Below are positions 1 through 64,000 of a stretch of 64,000 nt of DNA, piece after piece (positions within the stretch are counted from its first letter, which is position 1; the number at the start of each line of letters is the position of its first letter). The position numbers and the translations under genes are program-made. A model generated the notes under the pieces. The model was not told the origin of the DNA. It did not search any database and saw nothing but the letters and a program-made list of their open reading frames with translations. The DNA comes from Tribonema minus (taxonomy: Eukaryota > Sar > Xanthophyceae > Tribonematales > Tribonemataceae): positions 496,001-560,000 of the forward strand of contig JAFCMP010000510.1 of NCBI GenBank assembly GCA_017506865.1. The letters are read 5' to 3'.

Positions 1-2160
1 ATTATTAGCACACGTTTGCCATAGTACCTAGGTTTAGCTCAACTGGCAACCTGCGCATTTGCCACCGTTGTCAAAATAGAGCATGCATGCGGCTGTGCAC
101 TGCGGTGATGGCAGATGCAAGGGCTGGCAGTTCAACCCACTCCTTGAATGTGCACAGAGGCGCCCATGCACAGATACCTGACCCCAGTGACCGAGTATGC
201 CCCATGTATATGCTTCTGGTAGTGATATACAGATGTGTTGACCAGAATTCACCCATGAACTGTAAGCACACACTTGACACCAGGACCGCTATGGTATGCC
301 TAGCATCACGAGCACTGCTAACACAATTTGTCAAGCACACAATCCGCAGCACCATGCCGATCCGCTGCATGTGCAGTAAAAACGCTCAGGCGCACGCGTG
401 TGCTCATTCATGTGAAGAGGCCGCTGTGACGCACACTCCAGCATCAACACCCACCATTGGCCTGCAGACTGGCGTGTGTATGCGGGCGTTGAGGTCCTTG
501 CCGGAGGCGGTTGACCTGATCGTCTTGTCGGTCATGCCTGCCATCCGCGCCGGCATGTTGCTGTACGAGGAGCCGTGCTCACCAAGCAGCTTGTTGCCGC
601 TGTCCTGCGCATGCTGGCCTGGACACGACACGTACGCGGCAACGTCCATCGGCATATTTTGAGGCAACTTGAACTTCAGCCAAAAACAATCAATGTTCAT
701 CCGTTCAGGATACATGTGGAACCACCTGCATGAGTACACTGCAGATCAGTATCACAAGTTGCAGTTCTTTCACAACACAAATCATCTGTATGAAGAGCGC
801 CATTGACCAGGTTTCATGCATCGGCGACGAGGACTCGCATTGATCCAGGTGCGTACATGCCAGTAACGCTATGGAATATACCGGCAGCATGTAATTGTCG
901 CATGATGGTGAGAATACCGACCTCATGCCCGCATCGGAGAACAACCGCATTAGCCTAGCTCGGTTCTGCTACACACTTGATTGTCACCAGCATGTTCTTT
1001 CTTCGTCAAGTCCTGTGAGCCTGCTATAGCTACTGTGGCGGCGGTCTTGAAGGTGATGGACATGCTAGCTGGCGCCAGGGCGTAAGGTCGTGGCCTGTTA
1101 GGCCTACTTGCTATAGGGAGCTATATAGAGCTGCCGAGCTGCACCAGCGCTGGGTTCTGAAAAAAACGAGTGACTCTCCGCCTTCATCTTGAAGTTGGGT
1201 TTCGTGGAAACCATAAATCGGCGGTGGCATCGGCTCGCCACACACTGAATTGCCAACTTGTTCTTCGCCAAGTTCTTGGGCCTGCTACTGGCGCTGGTGG
1301 CGACCGCGTCTGCACAGGTGACACTCAGAACGCCGAGTAAAGCAGGATTCGGCTTAACTCATGAAAAGTATCTCATGAAGAGTATCTAGTGTGGGCCCGC
1401 GCCTCCTGGCTCACTGAAGAGAGGCTGCTAGTGGCTGCGATGCCTGGTGAGGTCGTTGTTGCGCGCCTCACCCGTGCAGGCACCCTAGTCGAGCGTAATA
1501 GACGCATCATCCCTGGACTGCAACTTGATTGATTCTTTTCGAGGAGCTTGCTCGCGTGTAGCGCCTCGGAGAACCTGAGGCCTAGCAGCTTACAGTTTAG
1601 TCGGCCTGAGCTGAAGCCAACCTCTGTATTGCTTGAGACCGGCACCATTTACCTTTTGTACCTACATGTATGGCACAACGTTCAGCCTATGCTTGGCCCC
1701 AGCTCAGATGGCGGCCATGGCAAATTTGCACAAGGAGCCACCACTTTAGCCCGGCCCTCAAACCCTAGCCCTAATAGCAAACTTGTCACTGTTTGAGTGC
1801 ATGGCTTGCTGGCCACTCAACACACCTGATTCATGTCATCAACTGTGTACTTGGACGCATGCATCTTACATTTTGAGGCGGCGACCTTTGCACCGTCCTG
1901 CAAAGGTCTCCAGCACCTCCCTAGATATGGTGTGTGTACGGATTGAGTCAGCAGAGGAGTGCATTGCATGTCGGCCACATCATAGCTGCAGAGACGTACC
2001 AGCTGCCTGCATGTGAAACTCAGTGCAGAATCTATGTCCTTCTCGTATGTGTCAAGGGGTCGCATGCTTGTATCGTTGCCGCAGTGCATCAAGCACCTGC
2101 ACTCATGTTGCATCTCTTGCATTAAGCGCCTTCCCATCCTCATTCACATGTACCAATTAC
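1..2160. other. No gene assigned
   Basis: I see no convincing gene here. All open frames are short and none carries a recognisable motif. The only stretch with protein-like composition is a + frame at about 1391-1533 (contains TEERLLVAAMPGEVVVARL) that ends at a TGA. It could be a stray exon or a decayed transposon piece. Confidence 0.4.
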
Positions 2161-2169
2161 ACCTCTCTG

Positions 2170-2340
2170 CCCTGCAGTGCAGCAAGTAATCGATACATAC
2201 CCACAACACGCCAGCAGCATGCACCTTCTGCCTTACTCTTTGCGCCGAGCTGCTGTGTCACCGAGCCAGCAGCAGTTTCTGCCCTGTTCTTTGCAATGCC
2301 TTGATGTGTCACCGTCTCTCGCAGTCATCGCCTGCACCAC
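2170..2340 (+). repeat. Echo copies of the first cupredoxin exon edge
   Basis: The sequence at 2170-2215 (ctgcagtgcagcaagtaatc...) is a diverged copy of the acceptor and first bases of the exon that starts at 2357 (ctgcactgcagcagataatt). Between the two, the block 'ctgcctt(a)ctctttgc ... tgtgtcaccg' is itself repeated at about 2228-2265 and 2279-2315. The whole stretch looks like tandem duplication of an intron-exon boundary followed by decay. Confidence 0.5.
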
Positions 2341-2356
2341 CTTTCCTGCACTGCAG

Positions 2357-3725
2357 CAGATAATTGATACTGACACCGAGCGAGCAGGCGAGGGCGAGCA
2401 TGATGCTCAGCGCGAGCTGGTGGTGATCAGGGGCTGCAACCTGTACAATGCCGCCAAGACTGCATGCCGCAAGTGCATAGCCAGCCAGAAGCCGTCTGCG
2501 GTCGCGGTGACAAGGGCCTATGCCCTGGTCAAGGGCAAGTGTGGTACATTGCAATGAAACTGTTGCTATGCCATTATGCAGAGCCGTTGAAGCGCTTGCA
2601 TCAACTTGAAAAGGCCAAGTGGTGCGCAGTGTAGCGCCGCTGTGATACTTGTACTTCTGTAGCGCCACTGAGATCACGTACACTTCTATGCATACTATGT
2701 ATATGTGTACTTTGAATTATATGTATACATATGTACAGCAACTGCTCCACTGAGATGCGCATTCTGCTGATGCTATTGCTGCTGCTGCTGCTGCTGCTGC
2801 AGTGATGACGGTGAACATCCCCTGGAAGTACTCCACCAAGCCCTACCCTCTGATAACTGCTCGCGCTGGCGACAAGATTACCTTCAAGTACGTGGACACC
2901 AACCCTCACAGCGTGTGGGCCGTCAGCCCAAGTGAGTGATTTGAAATTGCATTGATGGCACACGGCACGTGCTGTGACAAAGGCACTGCATTGCCAAGGC
3001 ACTTACTTGACAAGCTGCGCCGCAGGAGTGTCGACCAATTCTCTGTGCTGCGTTCGCCGGGCGAGCCGCACAAAACACGTGGGCTGTCAGTCCTGATGAG
3101 GTTGTGAGTCCAGGTGAGTTGTCAGTGCCTACGACCGCAGTCAGCAGCAGCAACAGCGCTTTGGCGCCACCCAAGCCACCGCCGCCATTGCGCCAGCCTT
3201 CACCACTGTTCAAGTTGCTCCGCCGCTCACCGCATTTTCCCAAGCTCACTCAAAAGTTGAACTGATAACTTGCAGGCCACCGATTGCATTCAGCGTTTCA
3301 TCTTCATTTTGCTGACACGTGCACTTGCGAGTCAGCAGCAGCCATAGCTCCTTGACACCATTCAATTGTATGATAAGCCACCAGCGCCGCCACCGCCATG
3401 GCCGCCTTCACACCACTGTTGCTGCGCTACGCATCGCTTTTCTCCACGGTGACCGTCACTCTCAAACACAGATGTGGTAATATTGAGGTCACTGTTCAGA
3501 TGCGGCCCACTGATTGATTCAGCATTTCGTTGTCATTGTGCAGAGGACGTGTGCAACTTCAAGTCAGCGACTGCCAAGCAGCTCTTCGGCACTACCCAGG
3601 CCACCGCCACCGCCAAGCCCGCCTTCACCACTAAGCCGCTCACCGCTGGCGCCCACGCCTATGCCTGCGCCACCACTGGCCACTGCACCGGTGGCAAGAT
3701 GTTCGTCAAGGTGGCCGTCAGGTAA
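2357..3725 (+). CDS. Phytocyanin-type blue copper protein (cupredoxin), three exons
   Basis: Exons: 2357-2543, 2803-2931, 3544-3725 (stop TAA at 3723). Junction phases agree (1 to 1, then 1 to 1), with donors GTACAT and GTGAGT and acceptors ending CAG. The middle exon gives MTVNIPWKYS...ITFKYVDTNPHSVWAV and the last gives DVCNFK...HAYACATTGHCTGGKMF, the layout of a cupredoxin fold. Ligand candidates are the His of NPHSVW, the Cys of YACAT, the His of GHC and the Met of GKM. Such proteins bind one type-1 copper and act in electron transfer or in the cell wall, usually secreted. The axial Met lies 6 residues after the His, where phytocyanins usually have 5 and Lys sits here. The first exon is Cys-rich (GCNLYNAAKTACRKC) and of unknown role. 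No signal peptide or start codon was identified, so more 5' exons are likely. Confidence 0.65.
3075..3420 (+). repeat. Echo copies of cupredoxin exons inside its last intron
   Basis: The intron 2932-3543 holds decayed copies of its flanking exons. At 3078-3103 a copy of the upstream exon end still reads TWAVSPDEV (true exon: VWAVSP). At 3141-3250 a copy of the last exon reads RFGATQATAA..PAFTT (true exon: LFGTTQATATAKPAFTT). At 3280-3345 there is a copy of the acceptor region and the exon start (gattgcattcagcgtttca versus gattgattcagcatttcg), and at 3375-3412 another short copy. None is open over its full length. The same pattern marks the large minus-strand gene. Confidence 0.7.
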
Positions 3726-4779
3726 TCAGACAGCCACCAGGCGCAGCGACAGCACACACGGCGGAGAGCACTTTGAGCGTGCGAAGTGTCTGTGTGGAGG
3801 GTTGTTGGCGAGTGCCCATATGGGGGCGAAGCACAGTACGTAGAGGTGATTTGCCTGGTGGGCTGCTGAGCAGAGTGGACACGATGTGAAGAGAGAACTG
3901 TACACTGTATTATGTAGAGGGGCCATGTCGAGGGGGCAACAGCAGCAGCGTGTAGGGATGGAAGGCTCAGCCAAGGCTTGCGCTGCATGGCTCAGGGATT
4001 TGGGACGTGCAACGCGACTTGCACTGAAAGCGCTTAGACTCAGAGCAGCGGGGACACTCAGCTTGCTTGACTTCTGAAGGGGGGGGGGAAGGGGGTAGAA
4101 TTTCACTGTACCTAGAGGCAATGATGTTTCAATGGCGTAGCCGTGTTGCTATCTGATGTACTGAGAGCGCGGCGGGTCCTGCATACTTCAAGTTGTTGAC
4201 GGGCTCGCTGAGGCTTGAAGATGAGGGCGAGCAGCCTCGCATCTGCGCAGGCTCCGGGTGCGTTGTCTGTGGCTTCCTTTGCGACAATGCCCTGGCGATG
4301 GGGACTCCAACTGCGTGTATGCATCAAATCTAAGGACTGTGATAATAGAAGTACCGCTCATCTCGCAGTCTTCTGTCCAGGATTCATTGGGGGGTCCGCC
4401 TGCGCGCCACAGCATTGCCCCCTGGTGAAACGGTTGCCAGTAGAGCGACAGGGGTATGCACATGATGTAGACTCGGCTGGCCCAGACAGCTGGCGCATCT
4501 TCTGAGCGTAGCATTTGGCAACATTGACTTGACTGCACGGAGGTACAATAATGCCATCATCTTGTTGTTGCAGGCAATGATTGTGCGCACTTTGTTTCAA
4601 TGGTGTCTGCATGCTGCCAGTATCTTGCTCGCACATGTCCGACTAAATGGCCACCTTCCAGCTGTTTGTGCCAGCTGCTCTTTACTTAGGTTGATGCGCA
4701 GAATTCACATTGTGGCTTGCAATTGTGATGGAGGAAAATGGTTTTGGGCTTGCTCATCCTCACGCGTCCCGCAAGGAGG

Positions 4780-5400
4780 TGGTGTAATGGGGGGCGGGGT
4801 GGGGGGATGTGAGTGGGGGTGGGGTGGGTGGTGTCGTCAAGGCGAGGTGGAGACGCGTTTATATTTCTTGTCTAGCATGCAAAGTCTAGCAAGTTCTACC
4901 GTCTACATGTCCCTGTTGGCTATCATTAAAGAACTTTGAAATCATCTTCACGCATTGTTGCCACAGTGCGTTTTCACAAACACTCGTGGATTCTGGTAGC
5001 AATTTGGACATCTACCATCTGGGCTTTTTTGCGCCCTAGCGAGAGTAACAAGAAGAACAAGTGATCATAAACAAAGGTACAGTATATGCACGAATCTCAT
5101 CAAGTCATCACGAGATGCTGTGTATATTGAATTCAACTCCATCATGTGTGATTGAGGCGGGCACACAAGGAAGATGTGTAGGGTGGCATAGTATGTGCAA
5201 GGTGTGTGCGAGTGTGGGTAGTGTGTGGGTGGGTTGGGTGGGTGGGGTGGGGGTGTGGGGTGGGTGGGAGTGTGGGGTGGGGTGGGGTGGGGTGGTGGTT
5301 GTCCAAGGCGAAACGTGCTCTTAAGGCGGAGACGCTGCTCTCTATTCTATGTCTTGTCTAGCATGCAAGGTCTACCAAGTCTACTGTCTATTGTCTATGT
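4780..5400 (+). repeat. Duplicated G-rich block plus 'tctagcatgcaa' segment
   Basis: Two diverged copies, about 4780-4925 and 5200-5400. Each has a purely G/T G-rich tract with many runs of three or four G (for example gggtgggtggggtggggg) followed by a segment sharing ...caaggcga...ggagacgc...cttgtctagcatgcaa(a/g)gtcta. Runs of G at this density can form G-quadruplexes on the + strand. Function unknown. Confidence 0.5.
4950..5130 (+). repeat. Dispersed repeat family, copy 1
   Basis: Shares 'gacatctaccatctgggctt' and following gcgccct..gcgagag with copies at 24165-24350, 24385-24573 and (inverted) 56005-56185. In all four one frame reads close to LDIYHLGF.AP, hinting at the end of a transposon protein. 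The similarity to the 24165 copy continues downstream through catgatc/gtgatc and cacgagat. Confidence 0.55.
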
Positions 5401-5409
5401 TGTCTTCAG

Positions 5410-5999
5410 CCAGGAGCCGCCTGTGCAGAGTAACCCGCTATACCGCGTGTGTGGTGAACTAGCACCCAACTTCCGGTTCACGACACTTGAAATGGTCATC
5501 CGAAGATGGGTCATTCTCGTGCCGGCCATCGGGGCGTCAGGTTAGAGCTGCACAGGTATGGACATCCTGATCGTATGTACATTCCATATATACAGTTGAT
5601 GCGGGTGCAAGCAATGTGTTAGTCTCCAACACCTCAATTTGCACGTTTCACCACGATGCTGACTGGGTTTTTGCACCAGGGCCACGGCGATAGCAAAACC
5701 ACTCGCAAATCATGGTTGACTTTGGGTCTAAGGCCGTTACTACTACCGGGAACGTTTCACCAACGGAAACGGTATTATTGTTCCAATATTCAGCGCCAGC
5801 ACTAGGGACTGTAGCGCGCTTGTGGACTCGTTGGCAGCAGCAGCAGCAGCTGTTGCTGCTGCGCCAGCAGGAGCAGCTCTTGAGCATGCAGCGGTAACAA
5901 TCTTAGCGCCCAAATGATTACTTCTCCTCGGGAGTGTTGCCCGCTTCCGGATGCGGATAGGGGCTGCAGCGCATCAGGCCTTGCGGGCTTGCCAGCAGT

Positions 6000-6032
<33 letters not shown>

Positions 6033-6033
6033 T

Positions 6034-6085
<52 letters not shown>

Positions 6086-6317
6086 TGCCGGACCCACCTG
6101 GTGGGCAATATCGTGGCTGATGGCCCCAATTGCTGTTGCTACCACAGTGACTCCGCTGGAGCATCGCCGAGATCTGGGGGATGGGCATGGTGTGCTGGAG
6201 CTTGAGTGTAGTCAAGCAGCTGCTGGGGAGTCTGCAACAGCAGGGAGCGTAGCAGTGGTTGTGGTTGTAGCAGTAGTGGTACCTGTAGTTGGGTGGGTAC
6301 CGGTGCGCCTAAAGTAG
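5410..6317 (+). CDS. Unassigned multi-exon + strand gene (partial)
   Basis: Three segments join in phase. They are 5410-5540 (QEPPVQSNPLYRV..., donor GTTAGA), 5733-5893 (RYYYRERFTNGNGIIVPIF..., then poly-Ala; acceptor AAG, donor GTAACA) and 5970-6317 (PCGLA, a serine run coded by the CAG/AGC array, then WWAISWLMAPIAVATTV..., stop at 6315). The composition looks coding and the phases agree (1, then 0), but the second intron is only 76 bases and one acceptor is AAG rather than CAG. I do not recognise the protein. Upstream exons must exist if it is real. Confidence 0.3.
5998..6082 (+). repeat. (CAG)n microsatellite
   Basis: About 28 near-perfect CAG units broken by one 'ctg'. Depending on frame it encodes Ala, Ser or (with an early TAG) Gln on the + strand. 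It may lie in a coding exon of the unassigned + gene. Confidence 0.9.
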
Positions 6318-6370
6318 GCGCACTCTGTGTTGCGGTTGATTTGTGCAGCAACCGTGCTCGTGACTTGCAG

Positions 6371-6536
6371 GATTCAGCATCATCCCCCCCGGCCCACGTT
6401 TGGGTTCTTTATACACGGCCACATCAATGCCGCTTGTTCAAGCCTCGTGGCAGCTTGTGTGCAAGCAGCAGGCCGTGCTGCTGGGCCATCCAATTTTACA
6501 GTGTGCCAATTGGTTGCAGCACGTGTGGTAATGCAG
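6371..6536 (+). CDS. Possible exon, unassigned
   Basis: Acceptor ttgcag at 6365-6370 and donor CAG|GTGGTG after 6536 frame an open segment that reads PTFGFFIHGHINAACSSLV and continues with Cys/Ala-rich helix-like sequence (QAAGRAAGPSNFTVCQLV). It enters in phase 2 and leaves in phase 0. It could belong to the same + strand gene as 5410-6317, but the phase does not link directly, so an exon may be missing. Confidence 0.25.
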
Positions 6537-8694
6537 GTGGTGTGGACACGTCACCTGACAGGTTGAGCGGACTCCGGAAGATGTAGGCCTGACAATGCTA
6601 AGCCTGACAGTGATAAGCCCAACACTTTGCAGTAGTGTATGAAAGTGGACAAAGCTCGCAAGCACACAGACCAACGGCAGTCGCTGCTTAGTGTTGCTAT
6701 TACTGGGAGTCCGTGGTCTCTGTCTGTCTAAGCAATGGTCATCACAGTCAATATGACTCCACAACAGGTAACAGCACAGCGTCTGCAGATTGGCATGCCC
6801 AGGGCCGCTAAACAACTTATTGTTCAACTCGCAGCTGTGCCACAACATGCTCATGGTGAGGCAGGCTCATGTTTGCCCTATACAAGGGCCCCAAGTAGGA
6901 AGCATCACATTCAGGACTTGTGCAAAAAATTAGAGGCACGATGTAGAGAGTGCATGTGTAAGAAGAAGTGTATGTACCAAATAGATACCACCCCTATTCT
7001 ACGTGTGCACTCAATCATTGATGTAATGTACAGGTGCCATCGCTGCTTAGATGCCCGCAATCTGTTGATTGATTGCTGCAGACATGTTACCTAGGCTCAA
7101 TTTCGACAAATGGCAATTGTTGACCGGAGGAAAGGGAAGCTTGCAAACTAGTCACCAAGCAAGCGGCGTTTTCCGGCAATGTCCTCCCACTCAGCCTGGC
7201 AGGTAGTACAGTGTTGTCGATGCAACGCATCTTCTTTGCGCCATGTACACGTGTCTTTTCACTGTAGTGCATCTTGAGCAGCTTGGCTACGACTAAGCGT
7301 GTGATGCGATTGCGTTCTATCACAATCATTGCACTATACTTGGTGTACATTCCATAGGACTGGCACGTATGGAGACTTTTGGCAGAACAAAGTGTTGGCG
7401 TCATTCAGTGGGGGCGCTGTTGCTATCACACGGTGTCTCGTGCACATGGCACCACTCAGTGCATTGTTGCATGGAGCTACGCAGGAGTGATTTTGCAGGT
7501 CTCAGTTGAGCCTGTATGTTTAGACACCGCACAGCTTGGATAGCATCAGCAGTAGTATTGTCTGGTAGTGAATGTCATACAGTTACCAAGATGCATTGCA
7601 TCACAACACCTGGCCACAAAAATAGTCTTACAGGTATGCCGAGAACAACTGGGCACAAAAATGATCATACAGGTATACCGAGATGTGTTGCATCGACAAC
7701 ACCTAGGCGCACAGCAAGGATGTGTCTTTGAGTAAAGCGCCCCCGGTCTTCCGTTCCGCACAAGCATGTGAAATATAGCATGTCATAAATGTCAGTGCAG
7801 CTGCACCCCTCTTCGTTTTGCATGGGAGTAAGTTGAGAAAAATAATCTGGAGTGAACCTTCCACTGAGGGAAGAGGTTTGGGAGCACACTATACATGCTG
7901 AAAAACCAGCAGGCATGAGTCTCATCTCTGATTAGTGACGCACTGCCAACCACAAAGGTGCAAGGAGGAACGCAGCCACTCATGCCTGCTGCCCTACAGG
8001 CACTTGTTAGACGTGTTTGCAAGAAAAGTGGTACATGCTGTCAGACTGGTCTTCATGATTTTCTACCAGTGCGCTTATGCCTGCCAACATGACGTTTGCG
8101 CTAATTTAGCAGCATCATGGTCTCTTTCTTATTTATGACGCCACACGGGACTGCACAGCATGCTTCGTGAATGCGTCATCATGTGTTACATACACCCACT
8201 TTTGGTGCATGACGCAAAGTGACTCCAGGAAGCTGGACAGCCATTTTTATGATCACACATTCAGCACTATCACAATGGTGCGCAACCTGGCGGCACAAAT
8301 GCAAAATCAAAGTCTGCAATTGCTTGGCGGCAAGCATACTACTTCAGGTTGCAGATCCCAGCACAATGTCATCCATGAATCTGATCATTCATGAATCAAT
8401 ATGGTGAAATTGTCGAGGACGCTACTTGCCGTCCAAACACAGCCAGGACGCATGCGGTAACTTGAAGCACTACGCCATACAAACAGCCTGGACACTTGCT
8501 GTCACTGCAGCACACAGTGACCCCAGCAATATTGCCCATTGCTGCATGCCATAGTGCACTCTGCAAACTCCAGAGCCCCCAACTTGAATGTCAGAAGCTG
8601 CAAGGTGTCCAGAGAGTCGCAGTCAGAAACCATGTCGACCTGCCAAGGCTGGTTGGTGATGCGCGCTGGGCTAGGCTGAGAACCCTTGTCATAC
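6537..8694. other. Intergenic, MITE pieces only
   Basis: No supported gene. It holds scattered half-copies of the MITE family (about 7195-7235, 7585-7650 and 7660-7722) and otherwise ordinary AT-richer sequence. It would be the 3' flank of the large minus-strand gene. Confidence 0.4.
7585..7722 (-). mobile_element. MITE-family fragment, partly duplicated
   Basis: The block 'tacaggtataccgagatg(t)gttgcatcgacaacacctaggcgcaca' at 7670-7717 is the inverted-repeat end of the MITE at 8695. A shortened copy precedes it (caggtatgccgagaacaactgggcac, 7630-7656), and 7585-7613 (ccaagatgcattgcatcacaacacctggc) is a third. Confidence 0.6.
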
Positions 8695-8809
8695 TGTGCG
8701 CCCAGGTGTTGTCGATACAATGCTTCTTGTTGCCTTTGCAACACCAGTGTTATCCCGAGCTGCTAGTGTTGTACCGAGATGCATTGTATCGACAACGCCT
8801 GGGCGCACA
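8695..8809. mobile_element. MITE with 29-bp terminal inverted repeats
   Basis: The ends 8695-8723 and 8781-8809 are inverted repeats with one mismatch (core CCAGGTGTTGTCGATACAA). The 57-base interior has no coding capacity. Half-elements with the same end occur at 7670-7717, 10815-10900 (weak), 37611-37692, 46873-46920 and 33108-33135. No convincing target-site duplication was found. It lies 22 bases past the stop codon of the large minus-strand gene, so it is probably transcribed in that 3' UTR. Confidence 0.75.
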
Positions 8810-8830
8810 TTACTACTAGCGACCCAAGCC

Positions 8831-62494
<53,664 letters not shown>

Positions 62495-62617
62495 CTGCAA
62501 TGAGCACGGGCAACGCGACGAAAGACGGCGGTTACACTTGCTGTAACTGACAAGCATACGCATGGCTGCGGGTAGACCAGCTGCAGTTTTGAGGCAGCTG
62601 CATGTATGATGGCGGCG

Positions 62618-62885
62618 CATGTTCGTCAAAGACGGGGCGCTTGGTGCCGGGCTGCTGGTCGGAATTGAGCGTTGTGCCCACCTGCAGGAAAAGGCAACAT
62701 GGCGGTTAAACTTGCTGTGACCGGCGAGCCCCTGAGGGAGGGCCAGTGGTACGCATGGTTGCCAGCATACCAGCTGTACATTGCAGCAGCTGCATGTATG
62801 ATGGCGGCGCATGTGCATCAGAGACGGGGCACTTGTTTGCCGGACTGCCGGTCGGAATTGAAATTGGCCGGAGTTGAAGTTGCCA
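62618..62885 (-). repeat. Acceptor-edge echoes of exon 1
   Basis: 62625-62690 is a near-perfect copy (cgtcaaagacggggcgcttg...gtgcccacctgcag on the + strand); 62817-62870 is decayed. Units are about 180 bases, sharing 'gcagctgcatgtatgatggc'. Confidence 0.9.
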
Positions 62886-64000
62886 ACGTGCAAAACACAG
62901 GCCACGGGGCGGTCATAGTACTTACAAAATTACGCGCAGTGGCTCAAGAATGCGGCAGTAACGCGCTGTGACACCGCTGAGCCCTAGGTCGGCATTGTAT
63001 TGAGGTCAGGATTGATGAAGTTGAAGTACTATTGAGAGGCATCAAACTTGGCAGCCCCAGAGCGCCAGCGGTGCACACGAGTGCGAGCAGAGCAACTGAT
63101 CTTCCGAGGCGACGCGTGGTCGTGCTACATGCATGTTGAACTTGGCAAGGTGCACGCAGCAAAAAGTATCGTATCGATGCGCGTATTTATGTGCACATTG
63201 GCAGTAGCTAGACTGGGAGGGTGTAGTGCAGACTAGGTTGTGGTAAAAAAATTGCAAACCCTGCGCACACACACGGGACACCTGGGCCGGCCCTCTCGGG
63301 ACCTTCATACATACAAGTCTATGAGTACACTCTGACAGCGCCTGGATATGCGAGTGCGCTCAAGCGTGCCTGACCGCTGGCTTTGCTGTGAAAGTAGGCG
63401 AACGCATGCCATGCATCTCTGCAAGCCGTGGACAGAGGAAACTTGACACCCCCGAGCTGTCTTCACACATCAATCTGAGATTGAAGTTATATATATGCGT
63501 GCGGCACTGGCACTTGAGCATGTACCAAGCCCTCCTAAGCGATGTCCTGGAGTACTGTTTCATCGTGCACGTCGGCCTGCGGCATGTGCGCATCTACCCC
63601 CCGTTCGCATTGGCCACTTTCAATAATTCAACTGGTGCTTGAACGTTGTCGGTAAAAAAAAAATCAGCAGTGGCAGACCGGGGAGGTCGGGCGCCAAAAA
63701 GCAGAAGGACGGGACTGGGACTGCTGAGAAAGAGACGGAGAGACCCCCTTTCATTCCACCGTACATGACAAGCTCTGAACAGCGCCAAAGCCGCTATGCG
63801 AAGTCGCGTACAGCAGACTTTGAATGGCGGACAGCGTGTGTGCTGCAGCTTGTTCACTTATCCTGTTTTGACAGCATTGGTTGCACCGAATCTGCCAGCA
63901 ACGAAATCATCATAATAATAATGCTCTCAAGGCCAGTTTGCGAGCCCCCATCTTGCGTGCTAAAATGCATGAGCGAAGCGAAACGAATCGTGCTGAAGCA
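62886..64000. other. Nothing assigned apart from a LINE fragment
   Basis: The upstream exon(s) of the giant gene should be here or beyond the window. No exon in phase 0 could be supported. Confidence 0.35.
63190..63320 (+). mobile_element. Decayed 3' end of the LINE family
   Basis: 'tgtagtgcagactaggttgt' (element: agcgcagactaggctgctg) and the tail '..ggccggccctctcgggaccttcatacatacaagtctatgagtac'. Confidence 0.6.

Larger units (their letters stand above)
3726..5409. other. Intergenic, repeat-bearing
   Basis: No gene is supported. The stretch holds a G-run at 4079-4096, a G-rich block at 4780-4835, and the first copy of a duplicated segment with the word 'gtctagcatgcaa' (4868 and again 5352). 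It also holds one copy of a dispersed repeat at 4950-5130, listed separately. Confidence 0.4.

Noticed and set aside
28-100. tRNA-like start (tagctcaactgg, matching an A box)
   Set aside because: No B box (ggttcga) follows at the right distance and no cloverleaf can be drawn.
62944-63162. Signal-peptide-like start (GRSVALLALVCTAGALGL) as exon 0 of the giant gene
   Set aside because: It has no donor in the required phase 0 before the frame closes, and the area is mixed with a LINE tail.

Overview
The window looks like nuclear DNA of a green alga, most likely a chlorophycean (Chlamydomonadales-like). The coding exons are GC-rich and carry poly-Ala, poly-Gly and poly-Gln inserts. Introns are long and full of repeats, with GTGAGT/GTGCGT donors. 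There are interstitial TTAGGG arrays, a phytocyanin-type blue-copper gene, FNIP/LRR-like repeat genes, and a non-LTR retrotransposon with an OTU protease and a restriction-like endonuclease. Nothing points to a prokaryote or a virus. The lineage is inferred from style and families, not from a marker gene.

Layout. On the + strand at 2357-3725 lies a three-exon cupredoxin gene (its 5' part may be longer), followed by unassigned + exons at 5410-6536. The window is dominated by one minus-strand gene. I could chain 30 exons from 62494 down to a stop codon at 8831. Every one of the 29 junctions keeps the reading phase, giving at least 2,524 residues; the true N-terminus lies upstream of 62494 and may be outside the window. 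The protein starts with C2-like segments. It continues with a membrane region whose S2-S3 stretch resembles the EAG/CNG voltage-gated channel superfamily, then a basic IQ-like segment, a run of 36 glutamines, and a long, mostly helical, low-complexity cytosolic tail that I do not recognise. I found no pore signature.

Introns of this gene host other elements. In the 8.8-kb intron at 39739-48501 are two related + strand FNIP/LRR-like genes, both broken. In the 9.6-kb intron at 23506-33143 sits an almost intact 6.2-kb LINE-like element (ORF 25822-31956) directly behind a 5'-truncated sibling (24576-25808). Decayed 3' ends of the same family lie at about 9.1, 9.6, 41.8, 45.9 and 63.2 kb. A TIR-bearing MITE lies just past the stop codon, and a second dispersed repeat occurs four times.

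The most striking signal is that most exon edges are echoed in the neighbouring intron. Tandem, same-orientation, partly decayed copies of the last or first 40-120 bases of the exon are present together with its splice site. I see this next to at least 20 of the 30 exons (for example five copies at 51272-52080, eight at 34040-35010, four units at 57735-58400) and independently in the cupredoxin gene on the other strand. It therefore looks like a genome-wide process rather than a property of one gene.
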